Below the pieces are notes generated by a model. That model saw only the letters and a list, made by a program, of their open reading frames with translations, was not told the DNA's origin and made no database searches. Positions 6,992-13,188 of a stretch of 13,188 bases of DNA are shown one piece after another. The DNA is from Clostridiales bacterium (lineage in GTDB: Bacteria; Bacillota; Clostridia; Oscillospirales; Acutalibacteraceae), in NCBI GenBank assembly GCA_019418545.1, contig DYBQ01000030.1, positions 1-13,188 of the forward strand, read 5' to 3'. The position numbers were made by a program, and so were the translations under genes. Each line of letters begins with the position of its first letter. The stretch's first letter is position 1.

Positions 6992-8710
6992 ATGACATTG
7001 AGTGCTGTCAACACCATTTGGGTGCTGCTGGGCGCGGCACTGGTATTCTTTATGCAGGCCGGATTTTCCATGTGTGAAGCTGGATTTACTCGAGCCAAAA
7101 ATACGGGAAACATCCTCATGAAGAACCTGATGGACTTTTGCATTGGTACACCCTGTTTCTGGCTGTTTGGCTTTGGCGTTATGTTTGGAACCGGTACAGC
7201 CCTGTTCGGCTGGATTGACCCCATGATACTGGGCGACTACGGCAATGTTTTGCCAGCAGGCGTACCGCTTTGGGCCTATGCCATTTTTCAAACGGTTTTC
7301 TGTGCCACTTCGGCCACCATTGTTTCCGGTGCCATGGCAGAGAGAACCAAGTTTAGTGCATACTGCATTTATAGTGCAGCCATTTCCCTTTTCATTTATC
7401 CCATTTCCGGCCACTGGATTTGGGGCGGCGGCTGGCTGAGCCAGCTGGGCTTCCATGACTTTGCCGGTTCCACCGCTGTACATATGGTGGGCGGCGTGTG
7501 TGCCTTCATCGGCGTCATGTTCCTTGGGCCGCGTATCGGCAAGTATGACAAGAACGGTAAGCCCCGCGCAATTTTGGGCCACAACCTGACTTTTGCCGCT
7601 CTGGGGGTATTTATCCTGTGGTTCTGCTGGTTCGGTTTTAACGGTGCTTCCACCGTTGCCATGGATTCGGATGCTGCTGTAGAAAGTGCCGGACGCATTT
7701 TCTTCAACACCAATCTGGCTGCTGCGGTTGCCTGCTGCACCACGCTGGTTTTCACCTGGCTGCGCTATGGCAAGCCCGATGTTTCCATGACCTACAACGC
7801 CGCACTGGCTGGTTTAGTCGGTATCACCGCTGGATGCGATGCGGTTTCCCCGCTGGGCGCTGCCATTATGGGGCTGGTGTTTGGTGTTGTGATTGTACTG
7901 GCTGTCGAATTCTTCGATAAGGTTGTCAAGCTGGATGACCCGGTGGGCGCTATCTCCGTTCACGGTGTGTGCGGTGCCTTGGGAACCATCCTCACCGGCC
8001 TGTTTGCCGATGGCGTTACCACCGAAAAGGGTTTGTTCTATGGCGGCGGCTTCCACTTCCTGGGAGTTCAGGTGCTGGGTGTTGTTTCGGTTGCCGCTTA
8101 TGTGGCCGTTATCATTTCCATTGTTTTCTTCATTATCAAGCACACCATTGGCCTGCGTGTTTCCCGGCAGGAAGAAATTGAGGGCCTGGATGTTTCCGAG
8201 CATGGCCTGCTCACCGCTTATGCCGGCTTCTCCATGATGCCTGACATCATCGGCGAAGAGGACGAAACGTCTCCCATAGCTGTTACTGGTGATACACCTC
8301 CTGCCGAAGCTATTCCGGTCAAGCGCGTTCCCACCTTTGAAGAGGAAGGTCAGCCCAAGCTCACCAAAGTGGAGATTATCTGCAAGGAATCCCGCTTGGA
8401 AGTTCTGAAGGATGCCATGACCCGTTTGGGAATCAACGGTATGACGGTTTCCCACGTGCTGGGCTGCGGCATACAGAAGGGCAAGCCGGAATATTACCGC
8501 GGCGTACAGGTAGAAGCGACTCTGCTGCCCAAGGTACAGGTTGACATTGTTGTCAGCAAGGTTCCGGTCCGTGATGTAATCGAGACCGCCAAGAAGGTGC
8601 TGTATACCGGCCATATCGGAGACGGCAAGATTTTTGTCTATGATGTGGAGAACGTTGTCAAGGTTCGTACCGGCGAGGAAGGTTATGACGCGTTGCAGGA
8701 TGTGGAGTAA
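6992..8710 (+). CDS. amt: Ammonium channel fused to a C-terminal PII (GlnK-like) domain
   Basis: 572 residues in two parts. Residues 1 to about 395 form an Amt/Rh ammonium channel with some eleven hydrophobic segments. They include Asp156 and His164 (DFAGSTAVH) and His324 (ISVHGVCGALG), which match the recruitment aspartate and twin pore histidines, and the pore segment WFGFNGAS (213-220). A charged, proline-containing linker (about 396-454) leads to a full PII domain (455-572). That domain has a T-loop with GIQKGKPEYYRG (493-504), a B-loop TGHIGDGKIFV (539-549) and a C-loop RTGE (559-562). Normally GlnK is a separate protein that blocks AmtB by inserting T-loop Arg47; the equivalent Arg503 is present. 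The position of the uridylylated Tyr51 is Val507. The ATG at 6992 has AGAGG eight bases upstream; a longer TTG frame at 6923 lacks a good site. Membrane-bound, probably trimeric. The PII half should sense 2-oxoglutarate and ATP/ADP and gate its own channel. Confidence 0.94.
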   Translation: MTLSAVNTIWVLLGAALVFFMQAGFSMCEAGFTRAKNTGNILMKNLMDFCIGTPCFWLFGFGVMFGTGTALFGWIDPMILGDYGNVLPAGVPLWAYAIFQTVFCATSATIVSGAMAERTKFSAYCIYSAAISLFIYPISGHWIWGGGWLSQLGFHDFAGSTAVHMVGGVCAFIGVMFLGPRIGKYDKNGKPRAILGHNLTFAALGVFILWFCWFGFNGASTVAMDSDAAVESAGRIFFNTNLAAAVACCTTLVFTWLRYGKPDVSMTYNAALAGLVGITAGCDAVSPLGAAIMGLVFGVVIVLAVEFFDKVVKLDDPVGAISVHGVCGALGTILTGLFADGVTTEKGLFYGGGFHFLGVQVLGVVSVAAYVAVIISIVFFIIKHTIGLRVSRQEEIEGLDVSEHGLLTAYAGFSMMPDIIGEEDETSPIAVTGDTPPAEAIPVKRVPTFEEEGQPKLTKVEIICKESRLEVLKDAMTRLGINGMTVSHVLGCGIQKGKPEYYRGVQVEATLLPKVQVDIVVSKVPVRDVIETAKKVLYTGHIGDGKIFVYDVENVVKVRTGEEGYDALQDVE

Positions 8711-8755
8711 GAGTCGCATCCTAACCTACAGCAATGATATGTAAATTTATGGATT

Positions 8756-8825
8756 CCAAAGGGGTTTAACCCCTTTGGCGCAGGTTCAGGGGCGCGGAGC
8801 CCCTGGACGCTCTCCGCAGAGAGCG
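8756..8825. repeat. Tandem hairpin cluster, probable dispersed intergenic repeat
   Basis: Three compact hairpins follow one another with little space: CCAAAGGGG/CCCCTTTGG (8756-8764 with 8770-8778, loop TTTAA), CAGGGGC/GCCCCTG (8787-8793 with 8799-8805, loop GCGGA), and CGCTCTC/GAGAGCG (8808-8814 with 8819-8825, loop CGCA). None has a following T-run, so they are not obvious terminators. The regular, GC-rich, non-coding layout right after a stop codon is typical of REP/BIME-like or miniature mobile intergenic repeats. One copy alone cannot prove repetition. Confidence 0.5.
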
Positions 8826-8862
8826 GAACACTTCAACTTAAAGGCGTATTTTCGGGGATGAA

Positions 8863-8893
8863 TTGGAAAATGTTTCAGTGAAACATTTTCCAA
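8863..8893. repeat. 31-bp near-perfect palindrome
   Basis: TTGGAAAATGTTTCA (8863-8877) is the exact reverse complement of TGAAACATTTTCCAA (8879-8893), with a single central G. As RNA it gives a long AT-rich stem closed by a small loop. The sequence is symmetrical enough to be a protein-binding site as well. It directly precedes the terminator at 8895 and may belong to the same repeat cassette as the hairpins upstream. Confidence 0.6.
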
Positions 8894-8894
8894 G

Positions 8895-8926
8895 AAGGCC
8901 CCTTTTACAAGAAAAAAGGGGCCTTT
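8895..8926 (+). terminator. Probable terminator after amt
   Basis: AAGGCCCCTTTT (8895-8906) pairs with AAAAGGGGCCTT (8914-8925) around a seven-base loop. The T-run that follows is weak (TTTACTTCGTTTC), so termination on the plus strand rests mostly on stem strength. It lies about 185 bases after the amt stop and separates the glnN-amt unit from the asnB leader. A further imperfect hairpin follows (CAGCT at 8942-8946 with AGCTG at 8971-8975; inner TTTCCT/AGGAAA at 8953-8958 with 8963-8968). Confidence 0.55.
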
Positions 8927-8972
8927 ACTTCGTTTCAGATACAGCTTTTTGATTTCCTAAAAAGGAAAACAG

Positions 8973-9002
8973 CTGAAAAATACACGATTTGGATATTATA
9001 GA
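8973..9002 (+). promoter_or_regulatory. Possible weak promoter for the asnB leader
   Basis: CTGAAA (8973-8978) and TATAGA (8997-9002) stand 18 bases apart, placing a start near 9009, just before the T-box begins. Each box matches consensus at only four or five positions, and the region is AT-rich, so this is tentative. It is offered because a T-box leader needs a promoter here. Confidence 0.3.
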
Positions 9003-9011
9003 TATTTATAG

Positions 9012-9235
9012 AAAAAGGCGTTTGAGAAAAGAAGAGTACGGCAGGGCTCCTGTCCCCAGAGAGCGCGGGAAGCTGAGAACCGCGCGGCAGAGCCTGCCGG
9101 AAAAACGCTTTTCGAGCCGCAAGCTGAACGGGATTTCCTCAGTAGGCGAGCCGTAGCCGGCGTTAACGGAGCAACGAGAACCAATATAGGTGGCACCGCG
9201 AGCGCAGCACTTGCCCTATAGGATGCTGTATTTCT
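9012..9235 (+). ncRNA. T-box riboswitch, asparagine specifier, controlling asnB
   Basis: Stem I is visible: GAGAAAAG-AAGAGTA-CGGCAGG on the 5' side, CCTGCCG-GAAAAACG-CTTTTC on the 3' side, with an AGAGAGC bulge and a GCTGAGA apical motif between them. The specifier position (GAAA, codon, purine) reads AAC at 9104-9106, an asparagine codon. After an AGTAGGCGAGCCG segment of the Stem II type comes the T-box core AGGTGGCACCGCG (9188-9200). Its UGGC bulge would pair with a tRNA 3' end of GCCA, agreeing with the G73 discriminator of tRNA-Asn. TATAGG (9185-9190) pairs with CCTATA (9215-9220) to form the tRNA-stabilised structure. A competing hairpin CAGCA/TGCTG (9205-9209 with 9224-9228) has only the weak tail TATTTCT. 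Uncharged tRNA-Asn should therefore switch on asnB, either by antitermination or by freeing the ribosome site. The exact 5' end is uncertain by several bases. Confidence 0.9.
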
Positions 9236-9256
9236 GAATGATAAGGAGGAAATATC

Positions 9257-10837
9257 ATGTGTTCGATTATGGGATACTGCGGCAGCGGCGCCGCTTTTGG
9301 GCGTTTGGAAGAAGCTTTTTACCGCTCAAAGGAGCGGGGCCCGGACGATACCCACGTGGTAAATACGGGCAGCGGCTGGCTGGGGTTCCACCGGCTGGCC
9401 ATTATGGGACTTAGCCCCGAGGGAATGCAGCCCTTTGCACTGGGGAACAGCTATGCCGTATGCAACGGGGAAATCTATGGCTTTGAAAAGCTGAAAGAAT
9501 CCCTTTCCCCCAAATATGCCTTTGCCAGCGGTTCCGACTGCGAGGTGCTGTTGCCCATGTACCGGGAGTACGGCGTGGAGATGTTCAAAATGCTGGACGC
9601 GGAATTTGCCTGTATTCTCTATGACGGCGATACCGGCGAATATATCGCAGCCCGTGACCCTATCGGCATCCGCCCACTGTTTTATGGTTATGATGCATCT
9701 GGCGCTATTGTGTTTGCCAGTGAAGCGCGCTGTTTGATGGGGCTGGTTTCTAAAGTGCACCCCTTCCCGCCGGGACATTATTATAAAGACGGGAAGTTTG
9801 TCTGCTATGCTGACATGACGCATGTAGAAACACCGGCAGAGGACAGCCTCGAGGACATTTTCCGCAACATCCGCGAAAAGCTGGTGGCCGGGGTGGAAAA
9901 ACGCCTGGTGGCCGATGCCAAGGTGGGATTCCTGCTCAGCGGCGGCCTTGATTCCTCGCTGGTGTGCGCCATTGCCGCACGGAAAAGCCAAAAGCCCATT
10001 CGAACCTTTTCCATCGGCATGGAAGGGGACGCCATTGATTTGAAATATGCCCGCCAGGCCGCAGAGTATCTGGGAAGCGAGCACACCGAGGTGATAATTA
10101 CCCAAAAAGACGTGCTAAAAGCTCTGCCCCATGTGGTAGAAATTCTCGGCACCTATGACATCACCACCATCCGCGCCAGTATCGGTATGTATCTGGTGTG
10201 CAAGGCCATCCACGAAAACACCGATATCCGTGTGCTGCTCACCGGGGAAATCTCCGATGAGCTGTTTGGGTATAAATATACCGATTTTGCTCCCAGCGCC
10301 GAAGCCTTCCAGAAGGAGTCGGAAAAGCGTGTGCGGGAGCTTCATTGCTATGATGTTCTGCGGGCAGACCGGTGCATCTCCGACAACTCACTGGAAGCCC
10401 GTGTACCCTTTGGCGATTTGGATTTTGTGCGGTATGTGATGGCTATTGACCCCGAGAAAAAACTCAACCGATATGGGAAGGGCAAATACCTGCTGCGCCG
10501 CGCATTTGAAGAAGGGGATTATTTGCCCCACGACCTTTTGTACCGGGAAAAGGCCGCCTTTTCGGATGCAGTGGGCCACTCGATGGTGGACGATTTGAAA
10601 GCATATGCAGAAACCCGGTATACCGATGCAGAATTTGAAGAAAGACGGAAACACTATTCCTATGCACAGCCTTTTACAAAGGAATCCCTTTTGTACCGGG
10701 AGTTGTTTGAAAAATACTATCCCGGCCAGGCGGAAATGATTCCGGGATTCTGGATGCCCAACCGGGAATGGGAAGGCTGCGACGTGGATGACCCCTCTGC
10801 CCGGGTACTCTCCAACTATGGGGACAGCGGGAAATAA
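9257..10837 (+). CDS. asnB: Asparagine synthetase (glutamine-hydrolysing)
   Basis: A 526-residue two-domain enzyme converting aspartate, ATP and glutamine to asparagine, AMP and glutamate. The N-terminal class II glutaminase starts with Met-Cys2, so the nucleophile is exposed simply by methionine removal. It carries RGPDD (27-31), HRLAIM (45-50) and CNGEIYG (69-75). The synthetase domain has the ATP-pyrophosphatase P-loop SGGLDSS (228-234), a TFSIGM segment near 250-255 and LLTGEISDELFGYK around 330. Length and order resemble the E. coli AsnB type (about 550 residues). The start at 9257 has an excellent ribosome site (AAGGAGG) and is fixed by Cys2. The preceding T-box with an Asn specifier independently supports the assignment and predicts induction when asparagine is short. 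pyrG follows 39 bases downstream and is probably co-transcribed. Confidence 0.97.
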   Translation: MCSIMGYCGSGAAFGRLEEAFYRSKERGPDDTHVVNTGSGWLGFHRLAIMGLSPEGMQPFALGNSYAVCNGEIYGFEKLKESLSPKYAFASGSDCEVLLPMYREYGVEMFKMLDAEFACILYDGDTGEYIAARDPIGIRPLFYGYDASGAIVFASEARCLMGLVSKVHPFPPGHYYKDGKFVCYADMTHVETPAEDSLEDIFRNIREKLVAGVEKRLVADAKVGFLLSGGLDSSLVCAIAARKSQKPIRTFSIGMEGDAIDLKYARQAAEYLGSEHTEVIITQKDVLKALPHVVEILGTYDITTIRASIGMYLVCKAIHENTDIRVLLTGEISDELFGYKYTDFAPSAEAFQKESEKRVRELHCYDVLRADRCISDNSLEARVPFGDLDFVRYVMAIDPEKKLNRYGKGKYLLRRAFEEGDYLPHDLLYREKAAFSDAVGHSMVDDLKAYAETRYTDAEFEERRKHYSYAQPFTKESLLYRELFEKYYPGQAEMIPGFWMPNREWEGCDVDDPSARVLSNYGDSGK

Positions 10838-10876
10838 GGAAGCGAAATTTTTGCAGGCACAGATAGGAGAATCATA

Positions 10877-12487
10877 ATGACAAAGTATGTTTTTGTAACC
10901 GGCGGCGTGGTGTCCGGCCTGGGAAAGGGAATCACCGCAGCATCTCTCGGAAGGCTTCTCAAAGCCCGCGGGCTTAAGGTAGCGGCGCAAAAGCTGGACC
11001 CCTATATCAATGTAGACCCGGGGACCATGAGCCCTTTTCAGCACGGGGAAGTTTATGTCACAGAGGATGGCGCGGAAACCGATTTGGACTTGGGTCATTA
11101 TGAGCGGTTTATTGATGAGGATTTGAACCGGTATTCCAACCTGACCACCGGAAAAGTATACTGGAATGTTCTAAACAAAGAACGACGGGGGGAATATCTG
11201 GGCTCTACCGTGCAGGTAATCCCCCACATTACCAACGAAATTAAAGACTTTGTTTATAATGTGGCCAGAAAAACCGATGCCGACGTGGTCATCACCGAAA
11301 TCGGCGGCACCATCGGCGACATTGAATCCCAGCCGTTTCTCGAAGCTGTGCGGCAGGTCTCGCTGGAAGTTGGGCGGGAAAACAGCCTGTTTATCCATGT
11401 TACGCTGGTTCCCTATCTGCGCGGCTCCGGCGAGCACAAGTCAAAACCCACTCAGCACTCCGTCAAAGAGTTGCAGGGAATGGGCATCAATCCCAATATC
11501 ATTGTGCTTCGCTGTGATGAGCCCCTCGAAGAAGATATTTTCCGAAAGATTGCCATGTTCTGCAATGTAAAGCCCGACTGTGTTATTGAAAACCGCACGC
11601 TGCCCAACCTGTATGAAGCCCCCCTCATGCTGGAAGAAGCAAACTTCTCTTCGGTTGTGTGCCGGGAGCTGCATATTCAGGCTCCCCATCCCGATTTGAC
11701 CGCCTGGAAACAGCTGGTGGAGCGGATTTGCAGCCGACGGTATTCGGTGGAAATTGGTTTGGTGGGAAAATATGTCCAGCTGCATGACGCCTATCTGTCG
11801 GTAGCCGAAGCCTTGCAGCACGCCGGCTATTCCTTGAGCGCCCGTGTTAACATTCACTGGATTGATTCCGAAACTCTGACACAGGAGAGCTGCCAGGAAG
11901 CTCTTTCCGGTTTGGATGGCATTATTATCCCCGGCGGATTTGGCAGCCGGGGCATTGCCGGAATGATTTTGGCGGCAAAATATGCCCGTGAAAACCATTT
12001 GCCCTATTTGGGCATCTGTTTGGGAATGCAGATTGCCGTGATTGAATATGCACGGCATATGGCCGGGATTCCCGATGCCGATTCTGGCGAGTTCAATGAG
12101 CTGTGCCGCCACAAAGTGATTGACTTCATGCCGGGACAGAGTGAAGAAATCGACAAAGGCGGCACTCTGCGCCTGGGCAGCTATCCCTGTGCGGTAAAGC
12201 CCGGCACTGCGCTGGAGCGATGCTATAAAAGCCAGTTGATTCACGAGCGTCACCGCCATCGCTATGAAGTCAACAACGATTTCCGTGCCCAGCTAGAAAA
12301 AGCAGGCCTAACCCTCAGCGGCCTTTCTCCCGATGGCCGTTTGGTAGAAGCGGCGGAGCTGACAGAAGAGCCTTTCTTCGTGGGGGTTCAGTTCCACCCT
12401 GAATTTAAGAGCCGGCCTGACAAACCCCATCCGCTGTTTTTGGGACTGGTAAAAGCAGCGATGGAGAAGGGGGATAGGCAGGTATGA
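10877..12487 (+). CDS. pyrG: CTP synthase
   Basis: A 536-residue cytosolic enzyme that aminates UTP to CTP with ATP and glutamine, the last step of de novo CTP synthesis. The N-terminal synthetase domain begins VFVTGGVVSGLGKGI (5-19), the phosphate-binding loop, with HGEVYVTEDGAETDLDLGHYERF following (56-78) and EIGGTIGDIESQPF at 141-154. From about residue 290 comes a class I (triad) amidotransferase: PGGFGSRG (352-359), GICLGMQ with nucleophile Cys381, and QFHPEF with His507 and Glu509. Length is normal (about 535-550) and all key residues are present. The start is preceded by AGGAGA. Its last four bases (ATGA) overlap the purF start, so the two are translationally coupled. Grouping with asnB and purF joins three glutamine-consuming steps under one leader, unless an internal promoter exists that I cannot see. 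Confidence 0.98.
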   Translation: MTKYVFVTGGVVSGLGKGITAASLGRLLKARGLKVAAQKLDPYINVDPGTMSPFQHGEVYVTEDGAETDLDLGHYERFIDEDLNRYSNLTTGKVYWNVLNKERRGEYLGSTVQVIPHITNEIKDFVYNVARKTDADVVITEIGGTIGDIESQPFLEAVRQVSLEVGRENSLFIHVTLVPYLRGSGEHKSKPTQHSVKELQGMGINPNIIVLRCDEPLEEDIFRKIAMFCNVKPDCVIENRTLPNLYEAPLMLEEANFSSVVCRELHIQAPHPDLTAWKQLVERICSRRYSVEIGLVGKYVQLHDAYLSVAEALQHAGYSLSARVNIHWIDSETLTQESCQEALSGLDGIIIPGGFGSRGIAGMILAAKYARENHLPYLGICLGMQIAVIEYARHMAGIPDADSGEFNELCRHKVIDFMPGQSEEIDKGGTLRLGSYPCAVKPGTALERCYKSQLIHERHRHRYEVNNDFRAQLEKAGLTLSGLSPDGRLVEAAELTEEPFFVGVQFHPEFKSRPDKPHPLFLGLVKAAMEKGDRQV

Positions 12488-13188
12488 GTATTCATGAAGA
12501 ATGTGGTGTTTTCGGTGTGTTTTGCCCAAAGCCCGAAAACACCGCCCATATGGCTTATTATGGCCTGTATGCTTTGCAGCACCGGGGGCAGGAGAGCTGC
12601 GGCATTGTAGTAAATGACGACGGGCTGTTTTTCTCTCACAAGGATTTGGGGCTGGTAGGGGAGGTGTTCACTCCTGAAGTAATGGCCCGGTTTCCACAGG
12701 GGAATATGGCTGTGGGGCATGTTCGATATGGGACAACCGGCGGGAATAATCGGGCGAACTGCCAGCCCATTGAAATCAACCATCAAAAAGGGAAAATGGC
12801 TCTTGCCCACAATGGAAACCTGAGCAACGCCTGGCAGCTGCGCAGTGAGCTGGAGCTCAGCGGTGGAATTTTCCACTCTACCAGCGATACGGAAATTATC
12901 GCTTATATCGTCACCCGGGAACGCCTTCGTACTCCATCCATCGAAACCGCCCTCAGCCGGGCCATGGATTCTCTGGAAGGAGCTTATTCCCTGGTGCTTA
13001 TGTCCTCGGCCAAACTCATCGCGGCTCGTGACCCTCACGGGTTCCGGCCGCTTTGCTATGGAGAATTGCCGGGCGGCGGATATGTGGTGGCATCCGAAAG
13101 CTGCGCCCTCCATGCGGTGGGCGCAGCCTTTGTGCGCGATTTGAGACCCGGCGAGATTTTGGTGTTCAGCCGTCAGGGAGTAGAGTCC
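12484..13188 (+). CDS. purF: Amidophosphoribosyltransferase, 3' end cut by window edge
   Basis: The first 235 codons, open to the window edge. The enzyme makes 5-phosphoribosylamine from PRPP and glutamine, the committed step of purine synthesis. Seen: the N-terminal amidotransferase domain with HEECGVFGVF and nucleophile Cys7, LQHRGQESCGI (about 31-41), GHVRYGTTG (79-87), LAHNGNLSN (108-116), STSDTEII (132-139), and ARDPHGFRPL (about 180-189). All match the family. Only six residues precede the cysteine, a shorter propeptide than the 11-residue one of Bacillus subtilis PurF, and it must be removed for activity. The C-terminal phosphoribosyltransferase domain lies beyond the window. The ATG overlaps the pyrG stop (ATGA), with a G-rich ribosome site (AAGGGGGGATAGG) inside pyrG. 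Pairing with pyrG rather than with other pur genes is not the commonest arrangement. Confidence 0.96.
   Translation, partial: MSIHEECGVFGVFCPKPENTAHMAYYGLYALQHRGQESCGIVVNDDGLFFSHKDLGLVGEVFTPEVMARFPQGNMAVGHVRYGTTGGNNRANCQPIEINHQKGKMALAHNGNLSNAWQLRSELELSGGIFHSTSDTEIIAYIVTRERLRTPSIETALSRAMDSLEGAYSLVLMSSAKLIAARDPHGFRPLCYGELPGGGYVVASESCALHAVGAAFVRDLRPGEILVFSRQGVES

Noticed and set aside
4946..7582. An 878-codon open frame on the minus strand opposite glnN and amt
   Set aside because: It lies wholly antisense to two clear family proteins, has no recognisable domain, is rich in His/Gln/Gly as expected from reversing biased codons, and no ribosome site for it was noted. It is a shadow of the codon usage of glnN and amt.
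8756..8893. CRISPR-like array
   Set aside because: The elements are different hairpins, not identical direct repeats with regular spacers, and no cas gene is present.

Overview
The window is an ordinary-composition chromosomal segment (near 50% GC, Shine-Dalgarno-led genes) from what looks like an anaerobic Firmicute of class Clostridia, most likely Oscillospiraceae/Ruminococcaceae. The clues are a glutamate synthase split into separate polypeptides, a type III glutamine synthetase, a T-box leader on asnB, and consensus TTGACA/TATAAT promoters. Almost every gene makes or spends glutamine, or brings in ammonium, so the window reads as a glutamine/nitrogen-assimilation hub.

Left arm (1-4521, minus strand): a five-gene operon for a split glutamate synthase. 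In transcription order it encodes a class II glutamine amidotransferase subunit, an FMN/3Fe-4S synthase subunit with an extra two-cluster ferredoxin N-terminus, a four-cluster ferredoxin, an FAD/NAD(P) oxidoreductase, and a GXGXG-domain subunit cut off by the window edge. The genes abut or overlap and are probably translationally coupled.

Centre (4522-4819): a 298-bp divergent control region. Two strong back-to-back promoters each fire into a short leader. Each leader begins, within a few bases of the predicted start, with a long hairpin followed by a U-tract. The two hairpins share the stem core GCAAAGA(C/T)GT. This looks like a matched pair of transcription attenuators governing glutamate synthase and glutamine synthetase together. 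It is the most interesting signal here.

Right of centre (4820-8710, plus strand): glnN (glutamine synthetase III), then an ammonium channel fused in one polypeptide to a C-terminal PII signalling domain. The PII domain keeps the channel-plugging arginine but lacks the uridylylated tyrosine.

Spacer (8711-9256): no gene. It holds a run of compact hairpins that looks like a dispersed intergenic repeat, a 31-bp palindrome, a terminator, and a T-box riboswitch. The T-box specifier reads AAC (Asn), and its UGGC bulge fits a G73 discriminator.

Right arm (9257-13188, plus strand): asnB (asparagine synthetase), pyrG (CTP synthase) and the start of purF (amidophosphoribosyltransferase), closely spaced and probably one operon. 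All three are glutamine-dependent amidotransferases. Together the window covers ammonium uptake, capture as glutamine, transfer to glutamate, and use for asparagine, CTP and purines.
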